A stretch of 25,187 nucleotides of DNA, taken from contig JAVKOQ010000338.1 of the NCBI GenBank assembly GCA_031835245.1, positions 30,001 to 55,187 on the forward strand. Reading direction: 5' to 3'. The notes under the pieces were generated by a model that saw only the letters and a list, made by a program, of their open reading frames with translations, was not told the origin of the DNA and ran no database searches. Below, piece by piece: positions 12,492 to 22,163 of this stretch. The translations under genes and the position numbers were made by a program. Every line of letters begins with the position of its first letter. Position 1 is the first letter of the stretch. The stretch comes from Balamuthia mandrillaris. Taxonomy: Eukaryota > Discosea > Longamoebia > Balamuthiidae.

Positions 12492-13235
12492 TCAAAAGTA
12501 AAAGGCAGCCACTATGACAAGTACCAACGCTATGAACAGCGCACAAATGACAATCTGCACGTGCACCAACACAGTTAACAAGAGAGAGAGGAGAAAGAGA
12601 GAGAGAGGAGAGAAGAGAGAGAAGAGAGAAGTGAGATTTTTGGAAAAGAGGAGAGAATAACAGAGGAAAAAGAACAGAGAAGCAAAAGGTATTATACCCA
12701 GAGGCATGTGGTGCTGCTCTTCTTTGAGATCCTGGTAACCCTGTTGGTGGCGCGTTGCACGCGCGAGTTTGTTCTCTCCACCTCGTGGTCCAGGTCGTCC
12801 AACAAAGCATTGTGCTCATCCACTTCTTGTCCGATGCCAATGGCGATTTCTTTTTGTCTGTCAACGCTCTCTCCCAACATGTCCAACAGTTTGTCTTGTT
12901 CTGTGGTTGAGGATGTAAGTAGTAGTTGATGATGATGCTGAGAACGAGTAGATCAGGGAGAAAATAAGAGGTTTTAAAGACACATACCTCTCATTTTTTG
13001 GTCTTGAAGGGAGAGCAATCCCCGATTGTCCAGGTCCCGTGTTTCCTCTGTCTCAGCGGGTGCTCCCCATCGCGTCGGCCTCTTTTGTTCCGTCCGTCCT
13101 TGATCAAACTTTCCCAACAAGGAATCCCTTGATGAGAGAAAATAAGGACTTTAATACTTTTCTGCACCTTCCAAGGAGAGAGAGAAGCAGAGAGAGAGAG
13201 AGAGAGAGAAAGACTCACCTATCATAGTTTGCCAT
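12492..13235 (-). CDS. STX8: Tail-anchored Qc-SNARE, syntaxin-8-like (4 exons, about 140 aa)
   Basis: Qc-SNAREs of the syntaxin-8 type supply one helix to the bundle that fuses late endosomal membranes. Exons: 13235-13219, 13127-12988, 12900-12698, 12554-12492; they sum to 423, a multiple of three. The product has a short head with APAETEETRDLDNRGLLSL, like the linker before the SNARE motif of STX8, a SNARE motif at about aa 57-119 (SVDRQKEIAIGIGQEVDEHN and onward), and a C-terminal membrane anchor at 121-140 (IVICALFIALVLVIVAAFYF). Two oddities: the zero-layer position (about residue 82, codon at 12812-12814) is His where the family has Gln, and the N-terminal three-helix Habc domain is missing, since STX8 is about 236 aa. 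The first exon is only 17 bases, so a missed upstream exon is possible. Subfamily (STX8 against SYP5- or Bet1-like) is less sure than SNARE. Confidence 0.85.
13185..13209 (+). repeat. GA run in intron 1 of the SNARE gene
   Basis: GA dinucleotides in the first intron of the minus-strand SNARE gene (CT in the sense strand). Confidence 0.8.
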
Positions 13236-13629
13236 CGTTATTTTTTTTTTAAATGTTTGGGGCGTCAAACGAAAGCTTTTCTTTTTTTTTTCCTTCTCTC
13301 TTCGTTCAAAGACTAAAAAAAAACTACACAAGCTCGGCTTATTCAAGAAAGCACCACCAACAACAGACCCACCAAGAGCAGCAGCTTCGATCTCGTCCCT
13401 TCTTCTTCTTCTCTTCTCTCTTCTTCCGGGTTTTCCCCCTTTTTTTCTCTTTCTTTGGCCTCTTTTTCCAAAGAGGAGAAAGTGTGTTGAGTGGAGAGTC
13501 GAGGAGTCATGCTATGCGACTTGAAAATTTTTTTTGTTTACGACCACTGCAGGCAAGAAAACAGGGAAGAAAAGCAAGGACGAACAGCAAGGGGGCTCTA
13601 ACCGTGAGGAGGCTGATTATGATTGTTTG
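13236..13629. promoter_or_regulatory. Divergent intergenic region between the SNARE and F-box genes
   Basis: About 390 bases upstream of both start codons, with T runs at 13241-13250 and 13280-13290 and CTTCTT-rich sequence at 13400-13470. It may hold both promoters. A CTGCAG at about 13546-13551 could end an intron with an unseen 5' exon of the F-box gene. Confidence 0.4.
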
Positions 13630-14328
13630 ATGGAAGACGCATTGCCGGAGGAAGTGCTCTGCCACATCTTGGCAATGCTTCCCGAGGAGAGCGTGGCCCC
13701 GGCTGCCAGGACCTGCCGCCGCTGGTTCGCCTGCAGCTCTCCCTCCCTCCGCGGCAAGTTCTCCCTGGGGTGGGTGTGCTCCTCGTTGGCCACCTGGCAG
13801 TGAGCACGCCTTCAAAGGGGCTTGTCCTTGGAACGAAGCTGTTTGCAGGGAGGCCGCCAAGAGCGGCCATTTGGACATGTTGAAATGGGCCAGAGAGAAC
13901 GGAGCTCCTTGGAACAAGTACACTTGTGCCTCTGCAGCCAAACACGGTCATTTAGAGGTGTTGCAGTGGGCCAGAGAGCACGGGTGCCCTTGGGACCACC
14001 GCGTTTGTTCCTATGCTCGAAAGGGCCGTTGGGACATGTTGCAGTGGGCCAGGGAGAACAAATGCCCTTGGGATAAATGGACTTGCGCCTTCGCTGCAGC
14101 CAGGGGGCGCTTGGAGATGTTGAAATGGGCCAGAGAGAACGGAACTCCTTGGACGAGGAGACCTGGTGTCCTTGGGACACGCGAACTTGTGTTCGGGAGG
14201 GGCGTTTGAATGCCTTGCAATGGTTGGTGCAGAGCGGATGCTCTTGGGATCAGCGCACCACCGCCTACGCCGCGAAGCACGGCCATCTGGCGGCGTTGCG
14301 GTGGGCTAGAGAGAATGGATGTCCTTGA
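13630..14328 (+). pseudogene. F-box protein with ankyrin-like WARENGCPW repeats, decayed or disrupted
   Basis: An F-box at the N terminus (MEDALPEEVLCHILAMLPEE, then TCRRW) is followed by about six repeats of 26-27 residues with the pattern GHLxxLxWARExGCPWD. Such proteins link a substrate to the SCF ubiquitin ligase; the repeat family is large in amoebae, oomycetes and brown algae, and is also common in giant viruses of amoebae. The ATG at 13630 opens directly on the F-box. The repeat region is not one open frame: it is interrupted about two or three times. One interruption just after the F-box could instead be a very short intron of about 31 bp (13770-13800, GTGGGT to GGCAG), which keeps the frame. 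The last full repeat runs into an inverted repeat. GC is higher than in neighbouring genes. It may be a host pseudogene of a large family or a piece exchanged with a giant virus; I cannot tell which. Confidence 0.6.
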
Positions 14329-14490
14329 GATGCGAGACGGAGGAAACGGTAGATTGAAAGCAGCATCTTGTGAATGCCTAGAAAGGACGCCCAAATGCTC
14401 TGCTCGGATGATGCACCTCTCCAAACACCCGGTATGCTGCTCGCAATCCACTCTTTCCTCCGGCCTCGCATCTCAAGGACATCCATTCTC
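14311..14490. repeat. Imperfect inverted repeat, arms about 56 bp, loop about 67 bp
   Basis: The left arm (14311-14366) starts with GAGAATGGATGTCCTTGAGA and the right arm (14434-14490) is its near-perfect reverse complement. The first 25 bases match exactly; after that there are one indel and a few mismatches, out to the shared AGCAGCAT. The left arm begins inside the last WAREN repeat of the F-box gene, so the right arm is an inverted copy of that gene's end. Confidence 0.9.
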
Positions 14491-14638
14491 GTGTTTCGCA
14501 CGCCAAATAAACAGTGCGTCGGTGGTCGAGCGAAGCAGAAAGCCGAGTGGAAGGGTGGGTTTGGGACAAGAACAGGCTTGAGTTCCTCAGTTTCCTCCCA
14601 CTCTGGCATGTCGTCATGGTATTCAATTCATATGAACC
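14329..14638. other. Intergenic stretch between the F-box gene and RAB3GAP2
   Basis: It holds the loop and right arm of the inverted repeat and then about 150 bases of mixed sequence before the RAB3GAP2 ATG. No further gene is supported. Confidence 0.55.
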
Positions 14639-15421
14639 ATGACGACACGAAATTATCCTAACAAAAGAAAGGAAAAGACAAGCCCCCTCCCCGAGGCCGT
14701 GCTCACACCCCTGACACACGCCCTGATGGCAGCAACCACCAACACAAACAGCACTAGCTACTTGCCACAGCAACCAAAAAGGTTCTCCTCCTCCTCCTCC
14801 TCAAAGCAAGAAGACGCAGAAGTGCTGCAAGTGGAGGAATGGGGAAGGTTGCCTTTGTGGGAGGACCTGCAGGCAGCCCTTCAGGACAAGGACGCACTGG
14901 CCAGGTTGCAACAGTCCCCTGCATTGCCCTTGCTTGCCCTTGCTGGCACCAGAGTGGCAAGCAGCACCGCCTCCTCCACTCCTCGCACCAGCAACAACCT
15001 CGGCGCAGCAGCAGCAGGAGGTATCCATCTGCAGCAGCTGGATCCATGGTGGCCACGTCCTGTCGATAGGGAACGTTGGACCAACCAGTGTTGTCTTTGC
15101 ATCTCTCCAGAGGGAGGTGTGATGGCGTTGGCCCATGGACAGAGGCTTCTCCTTTTGTCCTTGTCACACTCGTCAGGGGAGCCCACCGGGCTGCGCACCA
15201 TTGAGGCAGCTTGCGCAAAGGAGGGAAGGACCACAAGCGGGGGAGCAGTAGGTGGTGCTCCCGTGGAGTTGATCACGAGCCTGCAGTTTATTCCCTTGGT
15301 GGAGGCTCGCCAACGGAAGCGTATGTGCTTGGCTGTGGCATACTCCACTGGTCGTCTCTCCATTTTTGATGAGGTGCCTCCCTCTCTTTTTTTCCTCTTC
15401 TTCTTTGTTGTTGTTCTTATT

Positions 15422-15452
<31 letters not shown>

Positions 15453-16762
15453 GCTTTTTTCTTCTTCTCCTCTACATGCTCTTCTTCCTCTTTATACTAA
15501 CTTGTACACAAAAAAGAAAGGAATATTGTTGCTAACGCAGCAACTTCACCTATCTCCTGTTCTGAGCATGAGACTGTGGAACTCTGGCCCCCCAAAAGGC
15601 TCTGTCGCTCCTCAAGAATTGCTGAGCGTGGCGCATAAAGGCGGAGTGCTCGTATCCATTGACGGTTTTAGCCTACACAGCGCCTTGCGAGCTTGTCTCC
15701 TTTTCGCAGAGAAACAGGTTAACCCTACATTTCCATCCTCACCACTTTCTCGTTTGACTCTATTGTTGACCGGTATCACATAGCAAGAGGCACCTCACGC
15801 AACTTTGGACTATAATAAGTGGGCGTTGGAAGGACAACATGGAACGATGGATGCCGTGGCTTGTTGCACGCAGAGAGCATCTTTCTTTTTGGGCGAGGCC
15901 GAGCTGTCGGAGGAGATAAGTGAGTCATCGACGATGGCTTCCAAACTTAGCATTTTGGCGGTAGGACAAGACCCTACTCTGGCCTTCTACACGCCTTCAT
16001 ATGTACTTGTCTTCTCTTCATTCATCATATTTCTTTGTTTATTCACTCTTGTTAAACACAGAAACAACAATTTTCCTTTACAACGGCTATCTCTTTGGCT
16101 TCTTCGATGGCCACGCGGTTGACCTCTGCAATGTTTTCCTTTGCTCGAACATGGTGGGGTGCGACCCCTGTCGGTCCTGAAGGCGATTATCACGAGAACT
16201 TTTCTAACAGCAGCATTGAAGCACCCATCCCTCTGAAACCTACCTCCACTTTCATTGATCCAAAGAGGTTCCTTTTCCTTCCTTCTCCATCATTTCATTG
16301 TTCTTTTTCCTCCCTCTGTTATCTTCTGCTCTCTGCTTCTTCTTTCTACTTTCTGTTGCTCATTTCCTTTGATGTTTGCGCAGATGGGGAACTTCCATAT
16401 CTATAGACCCAACGGGCTGTTACGGGGTGGTCACCGACAACCTGGGCAGGGTGCTCGTGGTGGATGTTGCTCAACAACACATCGTGCGCATGTGGAAAGG
16501 CTACAGAGATGCACAATGCTGTTGGTTATCATCCCCTTCTCCCTCTTCCAATCGACAAACGCAAGCACAAGCGGGAAAAGTCTATTTGGCGATTTACGGA
16601 GGGAAGCGAGGGCTGTTGGAGGTGTGGCCGATGCTCTATGGGCACCGTATCGGTGCGATGGAGGTCGGCAGCGGCGGTCGTCTCCTCCCCACCTCCTCCT
16701 CCTCCTCCTCTTGCTTTTTGGTCTTGCCTCAACAACACAAGCTCCTGCGAATCATGGTGTAA
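14639..16762 (+). CDS. RAB3GAP2: RAB3GAP2 N-terminal-domain protein (5 exons, about 579 aa)
   Basis: RAB3GAP2 is the non-catalytic subunit of the RAB3GAP complex, which acts on Rab3 and Rab18 in ER, lipid-droplet and secretory traffic. Exons: 14639-15373, 15517-15717, 15784-16002, 16062-16267, 16384-16762; they sum to 1740, a multiple of three. After a Ser/Ala-rich head come segments that match the human N-terminal domain: ILLLTQQLHLSPVLSMRLW, VSIDGFSLHSALRAC, DYNKWAL, ILAVGQDPTLAFY, MATRLTSAMFSFARTWWG, VVTDNLGRVLVVDVA, RMWKGYRDAQ and KRGLLEVWPM. The protein then stops; human RAB3GAP2 is about 1390 aa, so the whole C-terminal half is absent. No matching exons are seen in the 760 bases that follow. 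The ATG lies in an ACCATGA context; a second in-frame ATG at 14726 is possible. Junctions 1-2 and 2-3 are chosen by phase and alignment. Confidence 0.85.
15427..15452 (+). repeat. CT run in intron 1 of RAB3GAP2
   Basis: About 13 CT units in the first intron, in the sense strand. Confidence 0.85.
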
Positions 16763-17525
16763 AAGAAAACAAAAAAAAAACGTTCTTGGACATTTGTTTT
16801 TTTTTTTCTGTCATCGTGTTCCTTTTTTTTCCAACTTGTCCATTCTTAAAGTTTGAAATTTCAAGTAAAACAAAACCCAAAGCGCAAATAACGGGTTTCC
16901 CCCGAGAACCGGTATTGGGCGGCCGGCTAATAAATCGTTTCACGTGGCCGTTGACGTGTGCCTAAAAAAAGGGTTCCACCGGCAGATTCAGGTCAACAAC
17001 GACACCGAAGCGTCAGTGCATCCAGACAACCAAAGTGCCGCAGAGAGAGAGTAAGAATTTCTGTTTGTTGGCAAAATTCAACGAGCGGAAAACGAAAAGA
17101 GACAAGAGAGAGCAAAAAGGGGGGAACACAAAAAAAAAAAAACAAAAACAAAAACATACACAAAAAAAAGTAGCAACAAGAGCTCTTTTTTTTTTTTGGT
17201 GGCGGCGAAGGAAAGAAAGCATCTTTGGGAAGGCAGTGTGAGGGGGAGGGGAAAGGAAAGAAAAAATAAAGGTTCGTTCTTCGTTCTTCCCCCTTTTGTG
17301 TGTGTGTGTGTGTGTGGTTTTTCTGGGGTGTTTTTGTTTTGTGCTCTCCTTACTCTTACGGATCCGTTTTTTCATTTTCTCTCTCTGTCGTCTGCAAACT
17401 TTTTCTCAATTATTATTGTTGTTGTTCATGTTGGCTCGCTGCTGTTGCGGTTTTTTTTTTTTTTTGGGTAGAGGAGACTTCAGCGGTGAAGAAAGCGACC
17501 TCCCGAGGGCGTAACGGACACGATC
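16763..17525. promoter_or_regulatory. Intergenic region upstream of the Ssn6 gene
   Basis: About 760 bases between the RAB3GAP2 stop and the Ssn6 ATG. It contains A and T blocks, a palindromic CACGTG at 16941-16946 close to TTGACGTG, a GT run (about 17297-17316), and a long T block ending in GGGTAG at about 17446-17470 that could be the 3' end of a 5' UTR intron. Reading frames here are low-complexity. Promoter and leader function are inferred from position. Confidence 0.45.
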
Positions 17526-20500
17526 ATGAGCAACCAACCTCCCAACATCAATAATCAGCTCACTGCCAAGCTGAGCAGCGCTAATGAAAATGCTTGGTTC
17601 AGGATGGGTTGGGCTCTCTTTCTCACTCTCTCACTCTCTCACTCTCTCCATGTACTATCTTTCTTTTGGATGTTCTGCTTCGCTCGCTCGCCCCTCTTTC
17701 TGTTCCTTTCCTAGAGTCTCTTTCCTCGCTCCATTCTCTTTGCTATCTATGCACTCCGCTCTCCGTACTCTCGTTCTTTCTCCGCCTTCCCTCTGCGTGC
17801 CCTTCTGCTCTATCTCCCTCTTTGTCCTTTGATCATGATCATCCTCAAAACAGTCAACTGATCAGTTATGCTGTCCATCCTTGTAGGCGCGCTGAGTGAG
17901 AAGATGAACGACATGGACAAAGCTCTCTATTGCTACGAGAGCTCACTGCGCCACAATCCTTATAACGTGAAAGCGCTCACACAAGTGGCCTCTATATGTC
18001 GTGCCAAAGAGCAGTACCCAAAGGTTAGCACTCTCAAACATGCTCCTCCTTGTCCTCCACCACTGGTGTGTTTTTTTTCCCACCCAACACTTTTTGTGAA
18101 GGCTGTGGAGTACTTTCAGCAGATATTGGGGCTGGAAAACAGCAACGGAGAGATATGGGGAGCGTTGGGGCATTGTTATCTTATGATGGATGAGCTCCAG
18201 AAAGCCTACCAAGCCTACCAGCAAGCCTTGTATCACCTTCCAAATCCAAAGGTGAGCCCTCTTCTTTGCTTACTTTTGTTGTTTGTGGTGCTTTTATGCT
18301 CATAAAATGGGATGACGTTCTCGTAGGATCCAAACTTGTGGTATGGAATTGGCATCTTGTATGATCGGTATGGCTCTTTTGAACATGCAGAGGAGGCGTT
18401 TACCGCCGTCTTGAAAATGGACCCAAAGTTTGAGAAGGCAAATGAGATCTACTTTCGGCTTGGCATTATCTACAAACAACAACAAAAATATGAGCAAAGC
18501 TTAGAGGTATTTTCTTCATCGACCTTTTAACTCTTTGATCGTTTTTTGAGACCACATTCCTTCTCTTCACTCTTCTTAGTGCTTTCGCTTCATTTTGAGC
18601 AATCCTCCCCGACCGCTCGTTGAAGGAGATATTTGGTTTCAAATAGGTCATGTTTATGAGCTTAAAAAGGAGGTAAGTGGTGACAACAAAACAAACATGT
18701 TTATTGCTCTTTCAATCCTAATAACTCCTCCTTCTATTTGTTCGTTTTTTTAAAAATATTCTTCTATTTGTTTGTTTCAGTTTCAATCTGCAAAGGAGGC
18801 ATATGAAAAAGTTTTAGCGGACAATCCTAATCATGCTAAAGTTTTGCAACAACTAGGCTGGCTTTATCACCATAACACAAGTTTTGCAAACCAAGAAGTT
18901 GCTATCGCTTATTTAATGAGATCCATAGATGCCGGCAAGTCTTTTTCTGCTTTGGTCTCTTCTCGTTGTTGTTTTGTTACTGACTCTTTTCCTCTCTTTT
19001 CGTTTCTCATTCAGATTCATCGGATGGACAAAGTTGGTATCTATTGGGACGCTGTTACATGGCTCAACAAAAGTACAGAAAAGCATATGATGCCTATCAA
19101 CAAGCTGTGTATGTGCCTCCTTTCTCGTTGTGACTAAACGTTGCATTCGTTTTGACTCTTCTTTGGTGCAAAGGTACCGTGATGGTCGTAACCCAACCTT
19201 CTGGTGTTCGATCGGAGTTTTATACTATCAAATCAACCAATACCGCGATGCGTTAGACGCCTACAGTCGTGCTATCCGCCTGAATCCCTACCTCAGTGAA
19301 GTGTGGTAAGTTTAACTTTAAATTCCTTCTTGTTTTCACATTTTCGTTATTTCTTACTTTTGCTTTGTATTTATCTTAAGGTATGATCTTGGCACACTCT
19401 ATGAGAGCTGCAACCAAATCTCAGACTCGTTAGATGCTTATCAACGCGCAGCAGAGCTCGATCCAAGCAACAAACATATTCAACAACGGCTTAATATGCT
19501 CCGAGGACAACTGAACGGTGAAGTTGGGTACGCTTTATTCCTTTATGTTTTGCTTTTTTTGCCTTTTGTATATGAGGCCTTATTTTAACTTCTCTCTCCA
19601 ATAGAAGTTCCAAAGCAAAGCAAGGACTGTTAGGGACCAAAGAGCCAGGTATGGGAATGAGCATGGGTATGGGCGGCGTCAGCATTGGCGCCTTTGGAGT
19701 ACCGATGAACACTGGTGGTACGGCACCCGTGGCAGATGGCACACAGCCTTCCCTTCTATCCTCCTTATCGGCCGCCTCCGAGGCGGCTGCCAATGGCATC
19801 TCTCACTCCCCTGCTGGCAGCACCGGCAGCAGTGGTGGCGGTGGCAGCACCAGCGGAAGTGGTACACAATCCTCTGTCGCTCGCGCTCACTCTCCTCTTG
19901 CTTATACCCGATAAAAGAAACTAACCTCTCTCTCTCTCTCTCTCTCTCAAAAAAGGAGTGATCCGCCCTACGCCCTCTGCCAAGATGCCGATATCACTCA
20001 ACCCCATTCCCTTCAACCAAGGTCAAGCCTCACCGCTGGGAGAGACCAATGCTGCCAACATCAAAGGCAAAAAGACCGCCGCTTTGGATGGGCCTAACTC
20101 TGAGGAAGGACGAGGAGGAGGCCAAGGCTCCAAGAGCTCTGGCTCTAGCAGCAGCAAATCCAAAGGAAAGGGCCTGTCCTCTATGACCTCTACCTCTGGT
20201 TCCTCAGCGTTTTCATCGCAAGCGGTTCGCAAGAAAGGAAGTTCTCCTTCAACAACGCCTAGCAATCTTCCTGGCTCTCCTTCCTCCTCTTCTTCAGCCA
20301 CGACTACCATCCCCGCTACCACCATCGCCACCGGCAAAGCCATCTCTGGCCACAAGAAATCCAGTAGCAGTAGCAAAACACACTCTTCTTCCAAGCGAGG
20401 CGGAGGAGCTGTAGAAGACTCGGAAGAAGGAGAAACCTTACCTTCCGCTGAGCATGAGCCGGCATCAGCAGCCAGCAAAAAGGACAAGGGGAGAGAGGAG

Positions 20501-21214
20501 GAAGGACAAAAAGGAAAACAATTGGAAAAACGCAAGGACGAAGAAGAGGAAGAGGAAGAGGAAGATGAGAACGCTGGTGGTTTGGAAATCGAGGAAGAGC
20601 GCGAGGAAGATCCCAACGACGATGAACCTACTACTAACCAACGCAGTCCGCTCCCCTCCATTCGAGAGTCCCCAGACTTTGCTCCTTCTTCCCCTTCTCC
20701 CGCATCAAGACGGAAGTCGGCTGCTCCAGTGGAGGCTTTGCTCAGCAGAGAGGGAGAGGGCTCTCCCACTCCACCACATTCCTCAAACTCGCCTCCCAAT
20801 GAACTCCAATCGACAGCGAGCAAACAACAAGAGAGTTCTTCTGACTCACCAGCACCTTCCCCACCAACCTCTTCAAAGAGTGAAGAAGGACGGGAGAGAA
20901 GTAACAAGACCAAAGAGGAGCAAACTGACGGAGGAAGTGGTGATACAGCGGAAAAATTGCACAGTAGCAAAGATACAAATGAGAGCGGCAGCGACTCTGT
21001 AAACAAGAAGAAGAGACAGGCGGAACATCCTCCTTCCACTTCAGTGCGAGAGAAGGATCAGGAAGAGGAAGGGGGTGAAGAGGAAGAAGAAGACGGGGCG
21101 GAAAGAGAAGGAGAAGCGGAGAAGAACAAAAACGGCGGTGGAGAGGGCAACAACTCTCCCCCCAACTCTCCTTCCTCCACAAAGCGCAAACGCCAGAAAA
21201 CAGAGGAGTCCTAG
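17526..21214 (+). CDS. SSN6/CYC8: Ssn6/Cyc8-type TPR transcriptional corepressor (11 exons, about 894 aa)
   Basis: Ssn6 (Cyc8; trfA in Dictyostelium) joins the WD40 protein Tup1 to form a general corepressor recruited by DNA-binding repressors. Exons: 17526-17607, 17887-18023, 18102-18251, 18327-18506, 18580-18672, 18781-18934, 19015-19108, 19174-19305, 19381-19527, 19605-19861, 19956-21214; they sum to 2685, a multiple of three. Residues 20-390 form about ten TPRs (for example KALYCYESSLRHNPYNVKAL, WYGIGILYDRYG, ALDAYSRAIRLNPYLSEVWY), with the HNPYN and FRFILSNPPRPL segments typical of Ssn6 rather than of O-GlcNAc transferase. UTX demethylases share these TPRs, but no JmjC domain follows. 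After a Met/Gly-rich linker comes a 420-residue disordered tail rich in Ser, Glu and Lys, starting VIRPTPSAKMPISLNPIPF. Intron 6 is GC-AG. Retention of the last intron would give a shorter protein ending at 19914. Confidence 0.92.
18935..19014 (+). other. GC-AG intron in the Ssn6 gene
   Basis: The donor reads G|GCAAGT and the acceptor CATTCAG. Joining GCC G to AT TCA TCG keeps the TPR frame (SIDADSSDGQSWYLLG), and no GT donor nearby does so. GC donors with a strong AAGT context are the standard minor class of U2 introns. Confidence 0.85.
19926..19948 (+). repeat. CT run in the last intron of the Ssn6 gene
   Basis: CT dinucleotides forming the polypyrimidine tract directly before the acceptor at 19954-19955. 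Confidence 0.85.
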
Positions 21215-21299
21215 TATGAACAAACAGCCAACAACAGCACTTTCTTTTTTGTATAGAGACGTTCACTTTTTATTTTATTTTTTTCTCTTGGTTTTAAAC

Positions 21300-22119
21300 T
21301 TAAAGACGAGCTTTTGTGGTAGCTGTTGTTGTGGAGGAAGAGAAGGACGCCGGATCCGATACAAGCTGCCAACCCAAAGCGGCAAGGGCACCCGCCATAG
21401 CGCCCACTTGCTTTGCTTTGGTGGAACTGGCGTTGCCTTGTTGTGCCCGTTTGTAGACGCCTTGAAGAATGGCTGCACTTCGGAAGATGGAAAATGACTG
21501 TTTCTCCGTATTAACATCCAAGACGAAAGAAAGAAGAAGAAAGAAGAAGAAGAAGAAGAACAAGAAGAGAAGCACACGGCGAAGGGTGAGAGAACAAGAA
21601 GAGAAGCACACGGCGAAGGGTGAGAGAACAGAGAACAAGAGAAGGCGGTACTAAATAGAAGGGCCAGTTATCGATGCCTTTCCGGTGGGTCCGCTTGCAA
21701 TAAGCTGCCACGTATTGTTCTGAATACAAACAACAGAAGTGCATTAGGCATGACAATTGATGGTGCAAAATACACGGAAGGTGGACCAAACCTTGAGTAG
21801 GAATGCCAAGAGAAGCAAGGTCTATGCCCATCAGGCCTGGATAAGTGCCTTGCATGCCCGCTGGCAATACGTATGGCATGCAGCTTGTTTGTGTTACTGA
21901 AAGTAAGAGGGAGAGGGAGAGGGAGAGGGAGAGGGAGAGGGAGAGGGAGAGGGAGAGGAGAGGGAGAGGGAGAGGGAGGGGGAGAGGGAGAGGGAGAGGA
22001 GAGGAGAGGGAGAGGGAGAGGGAGAGGAGAGGGAGAGGGAGGAGAGGGAGAGGGAGAGGAGAGGGAGAGGAGAGGGAGAGGGAGAGGGAGAGGGAGAGGG
22101 AGAGGGAGAGGGAGAGGGA

Positions 22120-22163
<44 letters not shown>

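Noticed and set aside
13507-14609. Minus-strand open frames over the F-box/repeat gene
   Set aside because: They are antisense images of the WAREN repeats, showing the same period; the plus strand carries the recognisable family sequence.
16900-16960. GC-rich patch with CACGTG and TTGACGTG as a defined regulatory site
   Set aside because: Short palindromes of this kind arise by chance; there is no second copy or clear spacing to the start codon, so it is only mentioned within the intergenic entry.
20023-21039. Long minus-strand open frame of 338 codons opposite the Ssn6 tail
   Set aside because: It is a shadow of the low-complexity Ser/Glu coding exon; the product is Ser/Leu-rich with no family match, and the plus-strand frame continues the spliced Ssn6 protein.
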